DNA of 64,000 bases from the NCBI GenBank assembly GCA_036898135.1, contig CM072516.1:58952176-59016175 (forward strand), in the 5' to 3' direction. Positions 1 to 12,329 of the stretch are shown here, piece after piece. Every line of letters starts with the position of its first letter. Positions within the stretch are counted from its first letter, which is position 1. The notes below the pieces were generated by a model that worked only from the letters and a program-made list of their open reading frames with translations, made no database searches and had not been told where the DNA came from. A program made the position numbers and the translations under genes. This DNA is from Oncomelania hupensis. Its lineage: Eukaryota > Mollusca > Gastropoda > Littorinimorpha > Pomatiopsidae.

Positions 1-480
1 GGTAGCCCAGACATTACAGTGAGCTCTGGCCTTGTTACCGCTGCCATCAGCCCAGTGGTTACTTCAATGTATATTTAGTTGGTTATTTAAAGTTTAAGTG
101 TAGGTTTGCGTTAGGTGGGATTGGCGGGCCGCTACTTCTTTCGCCCTTGGCTGCTGCTGCGCTGAGGCTGCTGAGCTTGAGCTGAGACAGCAACAATTTC
201 GCCCAGCTTATAATTATGGTCCAAAATCCAAAGCTGCTCGGCACACGCACTTTTTGGTAGCCGCCTGACTGACTAAAGGTCATTTGAGGCTAATGTCCGC
301 ACCACTCTGCCACGATCTGCATACACTGTGCACTTGCGTTCTGTGGTTCACAGTATACTCACGACTGGTCTTCAGTACTTTCTGAAACGGGCCATTGTCA
401 TTAAAATGAGGTCAGACTTAAATATAGACTAAACGAAGGAATTACATTCATTTTCCTCACGCTTGTGACGGAGGGTTATA
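1..480. other. Unassigned sequence
   Basis: No gene, RNA or repeat family recognised. Short open frames here have no recognisable domain. Confidence 0.5.
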
Positions 481-485
481 ATGCT

Positions 486-488
<3 letters not shown>

Positions 489-522
<34 letters not shown>
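489..522. repeat. (GA)n microsatellite
   Basis: Uninterrupted GA dinucleotide run. Confidence 0.95.
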
Positions 523-527
<5 letters not shown>

Positions 528-737
528 GGTTGAGGGATGGGAGGAGCAGGAATTACAATTTCCATCTGCGGTTCTTTCAAATTAATGCTAAGTGGGATGA
601 CCCCGTTATAAAGTTATTTTAAGGTTGCTTTCCTCATTACAACAACTTATTTTTGTGATTCTGCAGTTCATACTTCTTCAGGTGTTGTTTTTTTTTCTCA
701 AAACGATCGTTCCTCAATTATCCTTACAACACATACA

Positions 738-789
738 CACAAACACACCCTCACACACACACGCACACACACACACACGCACACTCTTA

Positions 790-821
<32 letters not shown>

Positions 822-842
822 AACATACTTACACACAAACAC
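738..842. repeat. Interrupted (CA)n microsatellite
   Basis: CA-rich run with scattered interruptions. Apparent frames rich in His/Thr or Val/Cys across it are repeat translations, not genes. Confidence 0.9.
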
Positions 843-859
843 TCAAATAATCCCCCTAC

Positions 860-1470
860 CCCCACCCTCTCCCAAAACCTCGGCCTCCTGTCACCCACCT
901 CTCCCCTTAACCCCCTCCCCCTCAAACACACACACAGAGCTTGGCGGGTAGGCCTAATAACCAGCGTGCGTGAGTCAAAGCAGTTAGTTAGCAGGTTTTA
1001 TTTATATTTTACTCCCTAAGCCTTATCTCAAGCCAGCACTTTCATGCCTATTAGTTCTAACAAAAATGACACGTGTGCGCTCTAATTTGTCTGAAAGTGC
1101 AGGCAGCAACGACTGAAGGGAGGTGTGCAGGTTTTCGTCCAAAGGTTGGGGTCTTCCTTTCCACTCCAAGCCTTCCACTAAGACAAATGTGTCAGCCCTG
1201 ATTACCACTCTACATAAACCAGGCAAGCATGAAAGTACATTGCATCTCTCGTATATTGCCCTCCCCACGCTCCTCCAACTCCACTCCAGTATTTTTTTTA
1301 ATCCACCCTAACAAAACTCCGTTCCATCTTTTTTATCTCACTTCCGTTCTCAGTCTCAGTCTCGGTCGTGGGTCTTCAAGACGATAATCGTCTCGGTTTG
1401 CCTTTTCACAGCTGTGCAAGAAAAGGGCGAGGTTACGGGGTCGTGAGGTGAGGTGAGAGGTCACAGAGAG
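860..1470. other. Unassigned sequence
   Basis: C-rich then mixed sequence. Short open frames on both strands lack recognisable domains. Confidence 0.45.
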
Positions 1471-1478
1471 AGAGAGAA

Positions 1479-1510
1479 GAAGAAGAAGAAGAAGAAGAAG
1501 AAGAAGAAGA

Positions 1511-1575
<65 letters not shown>
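1479..1575. repeat. (GAA)n followed by (GA)n
   Basis: About 38 bp of GAA units run directly into about 55 bp of GA units. Confidence 0.95.
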
Positions 1576-1580
<5 letters not shown>

Positions 1581-1704
1581 CAGAGACAGAGAGTAAGAGA
1601 CAAAAAGACAGAGAAAAATGGAAGCGTGAGGTGTTGTGAGGTGTTGTGAGGTGAGGTAGACGAAAGAGAAAGTCTTTTCTCTTTGTTGTAAAGATGGAAT
1701 ATGC

Positions 1705-1707
1705 TAT

Positions 1708-1742
<35 letters not shown>

Positions 1743-1744
1743 TT
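1705..1744. repeat. (TTTA)n microsatellite
   Basis: About ten TTTA units. Confidence 0.9.
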
Positions 1745-2149
1745 ATTAGCTAGATAACATTTGCCTAAATATTTAGTTAGTGTATTAATAGTACAATCAG
1801 TCAGTTAGGACTTATGTAACGGTGTTCGAGAAGGTTTTTTATTTTATTTTGTCAAGCACAATCCAATACTTTCAGCAAAATAAACATTTTCAGCTTTGAA
1901 ACCTCTCAACCCCCAACCACTTCCATTTTTTTTCTTTCCTCTCTCACTCTTATCCTCAGGACGACAGGAAAGCAACTAGCTGTGGAAACAAATAGAGTTT
2001 GTGGAAAAGAGGTGTGGGAACATAGCAATGGGAAAACATAGGACTGGGGGATAGAGCTGTAGAAACATAAAGCTATAGAAACATAAACACGAACCACTGG
2101 CAGTACATGCACTACACGCATAATTATTTACTCACAGAGCAACAATAGT

Positions 2150-2888
2150 ATGACGGCCTACTAGCGCCAAAACCGAGAGTTACCATTATCACGAGATAAT
2201 TGAAATTATCACGTGTTCTGTGTAATTTACAGAGATACCGCGGTAATCCGCAGTGTTAATTAATAATTATCAGTATTTGCCATGCTTTCCTAGCGCCAAA
2301 ACCTGATAATTACTAATATCATGTGATAATTACAATTATCAGGAGATAATTACAATTATCAAGCGATAATTACAATTATCACTGAAAATTATAAATATCA
2401 AGCTGAACATGCGCGGCCCGATGCGCGATGCGCATGCGCGGCAGCGGCACTGTTCCCAGCACGCCTGGGGTTTTGGCCCTAGTAAAGCGTGGCCAAAACT
2501 GAAAAGTAGTAATTAACACTGTGAATTACCGGTATCTCTGTGAATTACACAGAACACGTGTTAATTACAATAATCACTGATACATGTAAGTTTTGCAGGT
2601 TTTGACGCTAATAAGCTGCCTTACCAGAATTAAGCATGATCACGTGAAAATTATAATTTTACAGTGAAAATTTTTAATTATTATGTGATAATTACAATTT
2701 TCAGTTTTGGCGCATTTCCAGGCGGATTGATAGAGCCCAAACTGAAAATTAAACATGATCACACGAACATATTTGTAATTTTCATTGATAATTGTAATTA
2801 TCTCTTGATAATTGTAATTATCCCATGATATTTGTAATTATCACATGATAATTGTAATTATCAGGTTTTGGCGCTAGTAGGCCGCTAT
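2150..2888. mobile_element. Non-autonomous TIR DNA transposon (MITE-like), possibly hAT-like
   Basis: The two ends form 25-bp terminal inverted repeats (2150-2174 and 2864-2888) matching at 23 of 25 positions; the shared core is GGCCTACTAGCGCCAAAACC. The octamer ACAATAGT flanks the element on both sides (2142-2149 and 2889-2896), fitting an 8-bp target duplication as made by hAT-type and a few other transposases. The interior holds no transposase frame. It is filled with short AT-rich palindromes based on GATAATTACAATTATC, and degenerate copies of the TIR core recur at about 2291, 2469, 2600 and 2702, so it may be a nest of shorter elements. The TSD length suggests hAT, but the terminal bases are not a canonical hAT start, so the superfamily stays open. 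Confidence 0.75.
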
Positions 2889-2896
2889 ACAATAGT

Positions 2897-3455
2897 CCTG
2901 TGAGATTCCCTAGGAGACAGGAAAGTCCAGCAGAATGGTAAGCTAGTGATTGCTGTCTCCACTGTGCTTACACACGCAGTATCCATTAGTCACACACAGC
3001 CAGTGTTCCATAGTGTCTGAGTGGAATGGCTCAGTGGTCCTTGACGCAAAACACAATTTCGTACACCTACCTGCGACTCCCGCATTTTCAACAAATTATT
3101 TTATTTTAACACTAAGGCTTTAGAAGAAATTGTTTTACAACATCAAATTCCGTCGGACACATCTTTAATAATAAAACAAACAATATAACAACAACAACAA
3201 CAATAACAACAACAACAACAATTCCGTTTCATACTCAGGATATGTTTTGAAATTAATGTTATTATTTATAAATAAAATTAAATAAGCCTACATAAAATCC
3301 CTCATGTCCTTGTAATGTTTCATGTTCGTGATAAGTTGCCCACACGTGAAATTCCCTTGTATAAATATGGTGACAATAAATCAGCTGGTATCTCGTATAT
3401 ACTTTATTAAAATATATTAACCTATTTCATTAATTTTCACCACATAGATTGTCCA
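2897..3455. other. Unassigned AT-rich sequence with a short (CAA)n
   Basis: Contains an interrupted CAA run at about 3187-3220. No gene recognised. Confidence 0.45.
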
Positions 3456-3458
3456 ATT

Positions 3459-3632
<174 letters not shown>

Positions 3633-3639
3633 TGGTAGT

Positions 3640-4800
3640 GTGCCAAGTATATTTTGCACTAGAAATTTTCTGGAATGGAATAAAACAGATGACTGTTAGA
3701 ATTTTCTGGACAATACTAGATTCCAGTAAACCTAAAACGTCCCTTGCAGTGCGACTGATGCTTTGGCCATATTGTTGCTTGTTCCGTGGTTCCAGGAATC
3801 GCCTGCATCCGACTTGACCTGTACGTTTGTGTAGAATAAGGATATTACGCACTCAGATGTAAGTGAGACAACAATAGCAACAACAACAACAAATTTATTT
3901 TAAAAAAAAAATTATGTCAATTTAAAGTCGAAGTTTTTATTGGTTTAAACAGAATTTTATTATTCACGAGACAAGCAAAGCATGGAGAACATAAAGGGCA
4001 CACAAAAGCAAAGCTTAAATAAGTGCTACCCTTTTGACAAAATAATGACAACAATGAAAATAATGTCTGGCGAACAGGAACGAGTACAAAGCAATAAAAG
4101 CAGATGTACATTAATTAATCTTCTCAACAATGAAAAGAAAACAAACATATAACTATAGTATAAGAGACAAGAAATACAATATCATCGAAATGGAAAAAAG
4201 TACTAAAGAAATAAATGAATGAGCCAACTAACGAGAGACAGATACATGCACCCCAGAGTAAACTTTACACAATATAGTAGCTGTCGAGTAGAAGGTAAAT
4301 AAACGCCTGGAGCAATTTAAAACAATGAGAACAAAATCAGTTAGGAAGAAGGAAAATATTTTGTTTTTTTTTACTAATAATTTTTGAAAAAGTAAAAGAA
4401 AAACAACGCGCGCGAGCAAACACACACACACGCGCACACACATATACTGCAATACATCACAACTGGGTTTATTTAAAAAATGTAGGAATCGGAAAGTGTT
4501 TTTTTCAATGGAAAGAATGAGAATGCAAACTTCTAAAAATGTATAAATCTAATGGAAAATTGGATCTCAAAATAATGTATCCGAATTTTCTCCGTCCCGG
4601 ATAGAGAACTCCCTTGTACTTAAAACACTCTCATGTACTACAACTGCATTCCCATGCACTAAAAAAAAACACTCCCGCGCACTTACAAAAAGGTGGGGTC
4701 CTAAAAAAAAGTGGGTTCCAAGCAAATCCATTTGTGCGTTTATTCAAGCGCACTTACCCTCACACACACATACTTCTTAAAATTGTTGCATTGTTAATGT
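3640..4800. other. Unassigned AT-rich sequence
   Basis: No coherent frame, RNA or repeat boundary recognised. A short CA run lies near 4420-4442. Confidence 0.45.
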
Positions 4801-4817
4801 TAAAACATTTTTGATTG

Positions 4818-4960
4818 TTGGTGTGTGTATGTGTGTGTGTGTGTGTGAATGTGTGTGTAGGTGAGTGTGTGGGTGTGGGTGTGTGTGTGCTTGTGTGTGG
4901 GTGTGTGTGCGTGAGTGTGTGTTGGTGTCTGTGTATGTGAATGTTGGAGTGTGTGTGTGT
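4818..4960. repeat. Compound (GT)n microsatellite
   Basis: GT-rich run with interruptions. It directly abuts the truncated 5' end of the LINE that follows. Confidence 0.9.
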
Positions 4961-4984
4961 GGGTGGAGGGGGGAGGGGGAAGCT

Positions 4985-6681
4985 GGAGGCGACTAAACCT
5001 CTCCTTCCTGTCCAAAGTCATAGAAAAAATTGTTCTCAAACAACTGTTTGCCTACCTATATGATAACGCTTTACTTTGCCCCAACCAGTCTGCCTACCGA
5101 CCCTTCCATAGCACTGAGACAGCCCTCCTAAAGGTAACCAATGATCTGTTGCTTGCCTTAGATAATGGTAACGTCTCCGTTCTCACCTTATTAGACTTCT
5201 CAGCCGCCTTTGACACAGTCGACCATCACATTCTCTTTAACACTCTTCAACACTACTTTGGAGTCTCTGGCTCGGTCCTGGCTTGGTTCCACTCATATCT
5301 TTCTGACAGATCACAAGCAGTCACCGTCGATGGCTGTTTCTCCAGCACAGCAGACTTGGTGTGCGGCGTGCCTCAGGGTTCCGTTTTAGGGCCGGTGTTA
5401 TTCACTCTGTACACCAAGCCACTGCTTCTTCTGCTTAGAAAGCATGCTGTTGAAAGTCAGTCATTTGCAGACGACACACAACTGTATAAATCCACCGCCC
5501 CCTCTCTCATTAATTCCACTGTTCAGACTTTGGAGAACTGCATCACAGACATTAAGTCATGGATGACACTCAACAAGCTTAAGCTTAATGACGATAAAAC
5601 CGAAGCCCTCCTCATTCACAAGCACAACACCTCCTCTTCACTCTCGCCTCTCCCAGTTACAGAAGGGACAACAAACATTCAGTTCTCATCCTCAGCAAGA
5701 AATCTCGGCTACATTCTCTCCGATTACCTGTCCCTCAACAACCACATCTCCAACGTCTGTTGCTCTGCATACACGGCCATACGCCAAATCAGCTCCTTTC
5801 GCCACTATCTTACAGTCCCTGCCACCAAAACCCTAGTTTGCGCTCTCGTCCTTTTTCGTCTTGACTATTGCAACTCTCTCCTTGCTGGCTCCCCAAAACA
5901 CATCATTGACAAATTACAAAAGGTTCAGAACTCAGCAGCTAGACTAGTATTCCGAGCTAAGAAACGCGATCACATCACACCTCTACTACATTCCCTTCAC
6001 TGGCTTCCTGTGCAAGCACGCATAGAGTACAAACTCTCTGTTCTCTGTCACAACTTCTTCACAGATTCTTGTCCTTCCTACCTTGCTAATCTACTGTCTG
6101 TCTACTCCCCTTCACGCACTTTAAGATCTTCTGCTGACACTCGCACACTCAAGGTTCCCGTCACCCGCACTAAGACATACGGCCAACGTGCGTTCGCTTA
6201 CTCCGCACCTAAGCAGTGGAATTCCCTTCCCTCCCATATCCGCAACATACAATCAACACAAGCATTCAAAAAGGCCCTCAAAACCCACCTTTTCAAACTG
6301 CATTATTCAGATTGATTTGTATCCCGATGCCATTCTCTCATCTTTTGTCTATGTCTGATCTGTAAGTGTATACACGGCTGTAAATATTTATACTGTTTTT
6401 CTTCCTGGGCCTAACCGGGCATATAAATAGCTGTGAATAGTTTTTTTGCTATTCTATTTCTGTCTTTTTTGTCATTTGTGCACATAGTTGTAAATAGTCT
6501 ATTTCGGTCTTTTGTTGTAATTTATGTACATAGTTGTAAATAGTCTGTACCTTTACTGTTCCGTCTTTTGGTGTATTGTAGCAAAAGTGATGTCTTATCG
6601 AGTGCATGTATTTATATGTAATGACTATGTAAAGCGTGGTGAGTCTGGTCATAGGCTGGAGTACCCGCTATATAAAAATCC

Positions 6682-6777
<96 letters not shown>

Positions 6778-6787
6778 ATTATTATTA
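4985..6787 (+). mobile_element. CR1/L2-type LINE, 5'-truncated, with 3' UTR and (ATT)n tail
   Basis: The insertion comprises a partial reverse transcriptase frame, a 3' UTR (6316-6682) and an (ATT)n tail (6683-6787). The last unique bases read CGCTATATAAAAATCCG before the trinucleotide tail, a tail style shared with SINE-B in this window. The 3' UTR contains two direct repeats of about 60 bp built on CATAGTTGTAAATAGTCT (near 6484 and 6530). The 5' end stops against a GT microsatellite, so the endonuclease and N-terminal RT are missing, as expected for incomplete reverse transcription. Clade assignment rests on remembered RT motifs. Confidence 0.85.
4993..6315 (+). pseudogene. Reverse transcriptase (partial) of a CR1/L2-type LINE
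   Basis: This is the RT and C-terminal region of a non-LTR retrotransposon polyprotein that copies its RNA at a nicked genomic target. Visible motifs in order are LLDFSAAFDTVDH (about 5187-5225, first catalytic Asp), CGVPQGSVLGP (about 5362-5394) and FADDTQLY (5464-5487, catalytic Asp pair). The C-terminal region has the usual LDYCNSLLAG, RLQKVQNSAARL-like and LHWLPVQARIEYK segments and ends in a family-typical KTHLFKLHY. The frame is open for about 440 codons. An upstream ATG at 4915 lies in the GT repeat and adds about 26 meaningless residues, so I start at the first RT-like codons. Without the endonuclease it cannot be an autonomous element. Confidence 0.88.
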
Positions 6788-7120
6788 AAGGGACGCACTT
6801 TGATCACGCTTCTCGACAGATTCGTGTTACATTCACAGTGAGTGTTGGCCCACTGAACAAAATAACCTTACAACACAACAATAACGCTTTCAAACACATT
6901 GTTTATATCAATAGAGTTCCAAGTTTTGGGACCTGTTAATAGCCAACGCTAACCACCGCTCCTGCTCTGAAATACACCATCTACCAAAAGTCGGTCACAG
7001 GCAAAACTCAACACAAAGTTGCTTGGTAAGGTTATTTTCCTTTTAGGTTCATACATCTTACCCCAGCTAGGCACCAAAAGACGCACTCTTGAGGGACATG
7101 TTGTTTTTTGTTCTGAAATA
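6788..7120. other. Unassigned sequence
   Basis: No gene or repeat recognised between the LINE tail and the next LINE fragment. Confidence 0.4.
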
Positions 7121-7124
7121 GGGT

Positions 7125-7420
7125 CAAAGTTGACACTGTTTGGGTATTGATGTAGCTTTAAACAAGTCAACAAAAGTCAGCATTGTCAATGCGTGCAGCA
7201 AGATAGTTGGCAAGAAGCAGATGTCTCTGGAACAGCTGTTCAATAGCAGAGCCCTCAGAAAGGCAAATAGTAGTCAGTGTGACCCAAACCTTCCCTTCTC
7301 CTGTCGTTTTGAACTTATTCTTTCTAAGCGAAGATTCCGCTGTGCTCGCTCCAAAACATAGAGGTACAAAAACACTTTCATTCCTACCGCCATCTCTTTG
7401 CTGAATGAAAGCTATGCCAG
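7125..7420 (+). pseudogene. C-terminal fragment of a non-LTR reverse transcriptase
   Basis: The translation from 7140 contains a lysine/arginine-rich block and then, after an in-frame stop near 7359, RYKNTFIPTAISLLNE. The pattern 'RY-xx-SFIP-x-AI-xx-LN' at the end of a protein is, from memory, typical of the C-terminus of some LINE RTs. No RT catalytic motif is present and the frame has a stop, so this is a short relic. It belongs to a different lineage from the flanking LINE copies. Moderate to low confidence. Confidence 0.45.
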
Positions 7421-7505
7421 AATTTCTTCCAAGTACTGTCTTGGTGCTTGTGTATTCAACTGTCTTGTTGCGCATTTTATTTCATACATCCCAACTGACC
7501 ATACT

Positions 7506-7593
7506 ATGTGTGTGTGTGAATGTATGTGTGGGTGTGTGTTTGTTTGTATGTGTGCGCGCGCGCGTGTGTGTGTGTGGGTGTGTGTGTGTGTGT
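7506..7593. repeat. Compound (GT)n/(GC) microsatellite
   Basis: GT-rich run with a central CGCGCGCG block. Confidence 0.9.
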
Positions 7594-7661
7594 TATATAA
7601 CACTGCAATCTATCTCTAAGATTTTAAGACTTTAGAATTATTGTTGTTGTTGTTGTTGATA

Positions 7662-8443
7662 GAAGGGTGGAGCAATCTCAGGCCTTCGTTTTGCGGATGA
7701 CGTTGATGGATTGGCTGGAGAGGAGCAGGAACTTGGACAGCTGATGCAGAGGCTTGACACCACCTCCAAAGCCTATGGGGTGGAAGTAAGTGCAGAGAGG
7801 ACCAGGGTGATGACCGGCGGCACCGGTGGCATCGGCGCGGACATCGGGGTCCAAGGCCGGTCCCTCAATACGGTGAATCTTTAGGAGTCATTGTGTCAGA
7901 CAATGGGTCCCGACAGAGGGTCCTCTCTGGGATCGCACAGGCAACTGCTGCCCTGGCGAAGTTGAGGCCAATTTGGAAGGACGGGACCGTCAGCCTGCAT
8001 TCCAGAGTGGGATTGCTGCGCTCCATTGTCGTCTCCATCTTCCTATGCGCTTGCGAAGCATGGACCCTCGCAGTGGATATGCAGCGGGGGATGCAGAGCT
8101 TGGAGATGGGGTGCTGCAGAGGACTTCTGGGCATTTCCTATGCCCGGCACATCACCGGCGGCGAGGTCCGACAGGCCATCACGCGGGCCATTGGACAACA
8201 CGATGACCTGCTCACAGTGGTGAAAAAGCGGAAACTCCGATGGTATGGCCACGACACCAGATCGTCAAGTCTTGCGGAGACCAGCCTGCAGGGCACGGTG
8301 CAAGGAGGTAGAGGGGAGGGAGACTGAGAAAGAGGTGGGAGGACAACATTCGAAAATGGACTGGTTTGACAATGAGCGAATCCATCAGGGTTGCTGAGTA
8401 CAGGAAAAATGGAGTGCACTGGTTAAAAGATCATCTGTGGTGA
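7662..8443 (+). pseudogene. RTE-type LINE, 3' fragment
   Basis: Starts in the RT catalytic region (LRFADDVDGLAGE near 7685) and runs through the C-terminal domain typical of this family: ACEAWTLAVDMQ, GISYARHITGGEVRQ, KKRKLRWYGH and LQGTVQGG. Stops and shifts occur near 7883 and after 8327. It lacks the GGATA tail seen at other copies. Base composition is more GC-rich and the copy more diverged than the 49.9-53.8 kb copy, so it may belong to a separate subfamily. Confidence 0.85.
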
Positions 8444-8449
8444 AATTAA

Positions 8450-10310
8450 CTGTACATTTGTTATGTGGGTGTATGCGCGTTAGTCGTAAGAAAAAACTGG
8501 AAGAAAGTGTGTGTGATGATGATTTTATGTCTTGTTCTATTTGTTTTAAAAGGTCTTTTTGTGTTCTTCTGTTCTTATTCGCTGAGAAGCAGTGTGCTGT
8601 ATGAATTCTCCATTGTGGGTAATAATTTTGTTTTAAAAATTTGACTTGACTTGACTCAAATTCAAACTGTAGCGGTTGATTGGTGCAACGAAATACCCAC
8701 TTAATCATGAGTTTAATGTAATAACGATACAAATTTTAGCGCGTTCCTCGTTTGCGCCGAAAGTAAATACAGTTTTTGAACTGGGTCTCTTTAAGAACTC
8801 CACATCAGATCTTGAGTGAGGAATGAAACTTTGGGATTTTAAGAACAAGGTGGTAACCGACACAGGTCATGGACTAGAAACGGTGGTCGACTTGTAGTGG
8901 GCTGCGATGCCCGTTGTCAGACAGCGTAGCTGAGACCAGACGACGCCTTCTCCCTCTTTCAAGTTTAGAAGAAGATGGAGAAGCACACTGTGTGACTAGG
9001 GGATGTTATAGAACGAGTTCCCAGATACAAGACAGGACAGCCAGATGGAGCCAGGGCCAAGGGAGGGAAGGGATTTGGCAGGCTATAGGCGTGGGGCGGA
9101 ATCTGTTAAGGGAGAGAAAGGAGGAGCAAGAAAAGGTTTTGGGGAGTAGAAGATGGAAGGGGGGGAGAGGGGAGTGTAGGCGTGAGGGAAGGATGGGGGC
9201 GGAGAGCCAGATGAAAGGGATGTGGCCGAGGGAGTGGTACAGCGTGAGGTTAAAGGAACAAGGATCGTGTATCAAAGTATTTCTGCTGACACCAGCAATT
9301 TTGTTCGTTTTTTTCTTTCTTCTTCTTCTTCTCTGCTTTTATTTTCCTTTCTTGTCTCACCTTCAAGCAATAGCAGCACATAGCTTCCTTATCTTGTTTC
9401 CTGCCTCTGTTGCTGCTGTTGTTGTTTCCTGCCTATAACTCCAGCCCCTCCCCCCTCCTCCCCTCCCTCAACTCTGATTTTGTTGTTTGCTAATAGTTTT
9501 ATTAGCCTTTTTGTTGTGTTGTTCAAGCGAGACTAGTTAGTTACTACTTTGTAAAACTATAAACTATACACCAATCAAGTCAAGGCCATTCTCTCCGAGT
9601 GTTTTTACATAAATCTAACCAGTGTATATGAGTGTGTGAGGGTGTGTGTGTGCGTGTGTGTATGTGCGCGTGTGTTTGTTTGGGTGTGCGTGTGCGTAAG
9701 TGAATGTGCGCGCGAGCGCATGTGTGAATATATGTTTGTGTGTCCTCTTATAACTTCCGATTTGAGAATTTAGCCTTTAGAGTCAGGTTCAAAGTCTGCG
9801 GTTGGTGCATTTCAGGTTAGCTTGCTTTTCCGGTGCCTTCTCTTTAGTATGCGTCTAACAGAGTGAGTTGAGTGGAAGTTCGTACTAAAAGAGTGACTAA
9901 TATACTAATACTGCAAGTACAGGTACATTACAGAACATATTTGGGGGTTGGGAGTGGGAGATGGGAAGTGGAGAGTGGGGGTCGGTGGTCGGGGATCCAG
10001 ATATATGTACAGAGAAGTTTGGTTACATGTCTTTATAGTTGACAAAATAAAGTGTATGTCGGTCGATGCAAGACGGAGGGAGTGTTGTTTTTTTTTCTTT
10101 TTTAAAAAGGAAAACTTCATTGGACCCCATGTCAGATAAAGCACAACGTCAGCATTAATACATTTCCCCATAATTCTGCTCAGACACTCGCTTCCGGTGA
10201 AAGGCCTTCTTCCTTTGGATCGCACAGCGTATCTGGGACTTCGACGGTGGTCTTCTCCCTCTGTGGAGAAAGGTCTCGCCTAGTGTAAGATACACTGTAC
10301 TGCCACTGCG
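8450..10310. other. Unassigned sequence
   Basis: A TTGAC-repeat stretch near 8640-8657 resembles a LINE 3' tail. Purine-rich (9100-9210) and pyrimidine-rich (9300-9470) tracts follow. A GT-rich tract lies at 9620-9740. No gene recognised. Confidence 0.4.
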
Positions 10311-10312
10311 GT

Positions 10313-10432
10313 AGAAGAAGAAGAAGAAGAAGAAGAAGAAGAAGAAGAAGAAGAAGAAGAAGAAGAAGAAGAAGAAGAAGAAGAAGAAGAAGAAGAAGAA
10401 GAAGAAGAAGAAGAAGAAGAAGAAAAAGAAGA
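10313..10432. repeat. (GAA)n microsatellite
   Basis: About 115 bp of GAA units. Confidence 0.95.
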
Positions 10433-10695
10433 GCTTAACAGTGGTTAAGCAGAGTGTCAAGGACTTGTCTAATGAAGCTAGTTTAGCCACTTGGTTGGCT
10501 TGTGGTCGATTCGGTCTAGATAGTCTGTCGAAGTTGGCTATAGTAAAACCACTCTTAGCTTTAAAAAGAATGTTACCTTCATTATACCCTGCACACAAAC
10601 GTAGTTTAGGTGGGGGTGGGAGTATACTGTAATAACTTGGCCTGTCTGTGTTCTAACATAGTTCCTATCCTTTAGGTTCCGGCGAAAAAGTGATA
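10433..10695. other. Unassigned sequence
   Basis: No gene, RNA or repeat family recognised. Confidence 0.35.
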
Positions 10696-10699
10696 GTGT

Positions 10700-10700
10700 A

Positions 10701-10767
<67 letters not shown>

Positions 10768-10814
10768 TTCTTCTTCTTCTTCTTCTTCTTCTTCTTCTTC
10801 CCTCTGGAGGGGAT

Positions 10815-10860
<46 letters not shown>

Positions 10861-10880
10861 GGTGGGTGGGTGGGTGGGAG
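10700..10880. repeat. Compound (ATC)n-(CTT)n-(GT)n-(GGGT)n
   Basis: Four simple repeats follow one another with only a short unique piece (10801-10816) between the second and third. Confidence 0.95.
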
Positions 10881-11465
10881 TGAAAAGGAGAAGGGGTGAT
10901 GAGAGGAGAGGTGTTATTATGCTTGCAACAAGAACATCTCCCAGCTTATAAGAAGAAGAAAAAAAGCAAAACAGGACTGGACTTGACTAGGCTAGGTATA
11001 TCCTAACATAATAAAAGGGATATCAATTAACAAGGTGACAAGGGCGGTCCACAGCACTGGACAATACTTGACAACAGGTAAGAGACAGTCATTAACAAGC
11101 TGACGACTGTAGGCTACACCCGTCAGCAGGTGTATGTATTTACGACAATGATACTGTTTTCAGTATAGAATCGGGTGTCCAGACTAAATAGATGACCACG
11201 GGTGGATTACCACAAGAAACGGAGTGGGGCTGATCTTTGCCCCAAAAGGAAACGGGTGTGCTTGACAACCGGTAGATTACTAATAGAAACGGGTATAAGA
11301 GACCACGGATACTTGTTCGGAAGCCCCTGGGGGTTAGGAGCACTGAGGAGTGTCCATCCCAAAACTCTAGTTATACCAGCAGGAAACAGGTGCAAGTCAT
11401 TGTTCGCATTGTCCTCCCTGTCGTTGGCTGGGGTGGAGGGGAGGGGGGGAAGGAGGGGGGGGGCA
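10881..11465. other. Unassigned sequence with degenerate internal repetition
   Basis: Short motifs such as GAAACGG(A/G)GT and AGA(T)TTAC recur loosely between about 11195 and 11400, suggesting a decayed minisatellite. No coding evidence. Confidence 0.35.
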
Positions 11466-11471
11466 GTGGTG

Positions 11472-11862
11472 AGGCACGGTGGTCTAATGGTAGTGCTTTG
11501 GCTTGCGGATCTGAAGGTCCCGGGTTCGAGCCCTGTCCGGGCCATTGTGTTGTGTTCCTGGGAAAGATATTCTACTCCCGTTTCCTACTCCTTCGGATGA
11601 CGCTCATGTCCTAGATGGGTGAGTGCCGGTAACAAGAACACACCCAGCATGCACTTGATCCTTCTCCCCCATCCCTGGCTGGCCAGGATAGTGCTCAGCT
11701 GTCCGGGCGTCAGACCATGCGCCCAAAGGCTGCGGGTGGGCGTCTCGGGCGGTTTGAGTTAGATCCTGTATCGGCCAGCGCCTAGAGTCTGGTCAAGTAC
11801 GGCGAGATATGTGCGTTATAAAAAATCCCCAATAATAAAAAATAATAATAATAATGGATAGG
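11472..11862 (+). mobile_element. SINE-B copy 1 (tRNA-derived SINE, near full length)
   Basis: The head (about 11472-11545) resembles a tRNA gene with an A-box-like GGTCTAATGGTAGTGC and a B box GGTTCGAGCC, so it would be transcribed by RNA polymerase III. The body includes CTCATGTCCTAGATGGGTGA and GATCCTGTATCGGCCAGCGC, blocks found in all family members here. The 3' end reads GATATGTGCGTTATAAAAAATCC then an AAT-rich tail. Compared with the 55.8 kb copy, about 65 bp between the CTTCGGATGA motif and GACGCTCATGTCC are missing. Confidence 0.85.
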
Positions 11863-11949
11863 CCTGTAAATAAGGCGGTGTTCTACGGAACCACTTACTT
11901 CGAGAATGCGAGTGAATGTGTCTTCATTTATCTGTGTGTGTAGGGTGGG

Positions 11950-12020
11950 GTGGGGGTTGGGGGTAAAAGTGCGTGGGTGTATGTGTGTGTGTATGTGTGT
12001 GTGTATGGCCGCGCGCGCAC
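11950..12020. repeat. GT-rich tract
   Basis: Interrupted G/T-rich tract ending in GCGCGCGC. Confidence 0.7.
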
Positions 12021-12139
12021 GCATGTATTTTGCGCACAGGTTCTACAAATGCAATACAAATGCGCGCCATAATAGATTACTGTACAAAACTGGCTTGAAA
12101 TACTGCGCACACTCACACAAGAACACACAGTCACTTAAG

Positions 12140-12142
<3 letters not shown>

Positions 12143-12196
<54 letters not shown>
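12143..12196. repeat. (CA)n microsatellite
   Basis: About 27 uninterrupted CA units; further CA-rich sequence at 12280-12325. Confidence 0.95.
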
Positions 12197-12329
12197 GAAT
12201 TCTCACGCACAAGAACACACACATAAATACACTCACAGTAAGCAAGATACAGCAAAACAACCCCCGCCATCTCCTCCTGCACACACATACAAACACCCAC
12301 ACTCACACACACACATACACACACCAAAG

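Noticed and set aside
2290..2880. Regularly spaced short repeats resembling a CRISPR array
   Set aside because: The units are AT-rich palindromes of a MITE with irregular spacing in a eukaryotic context.
4915..4992. N-terminal 26 codons of the 4.9-6.3 kb open frame
   Set aside because: They lie in the GT microsatellite and do not belong to the RT.
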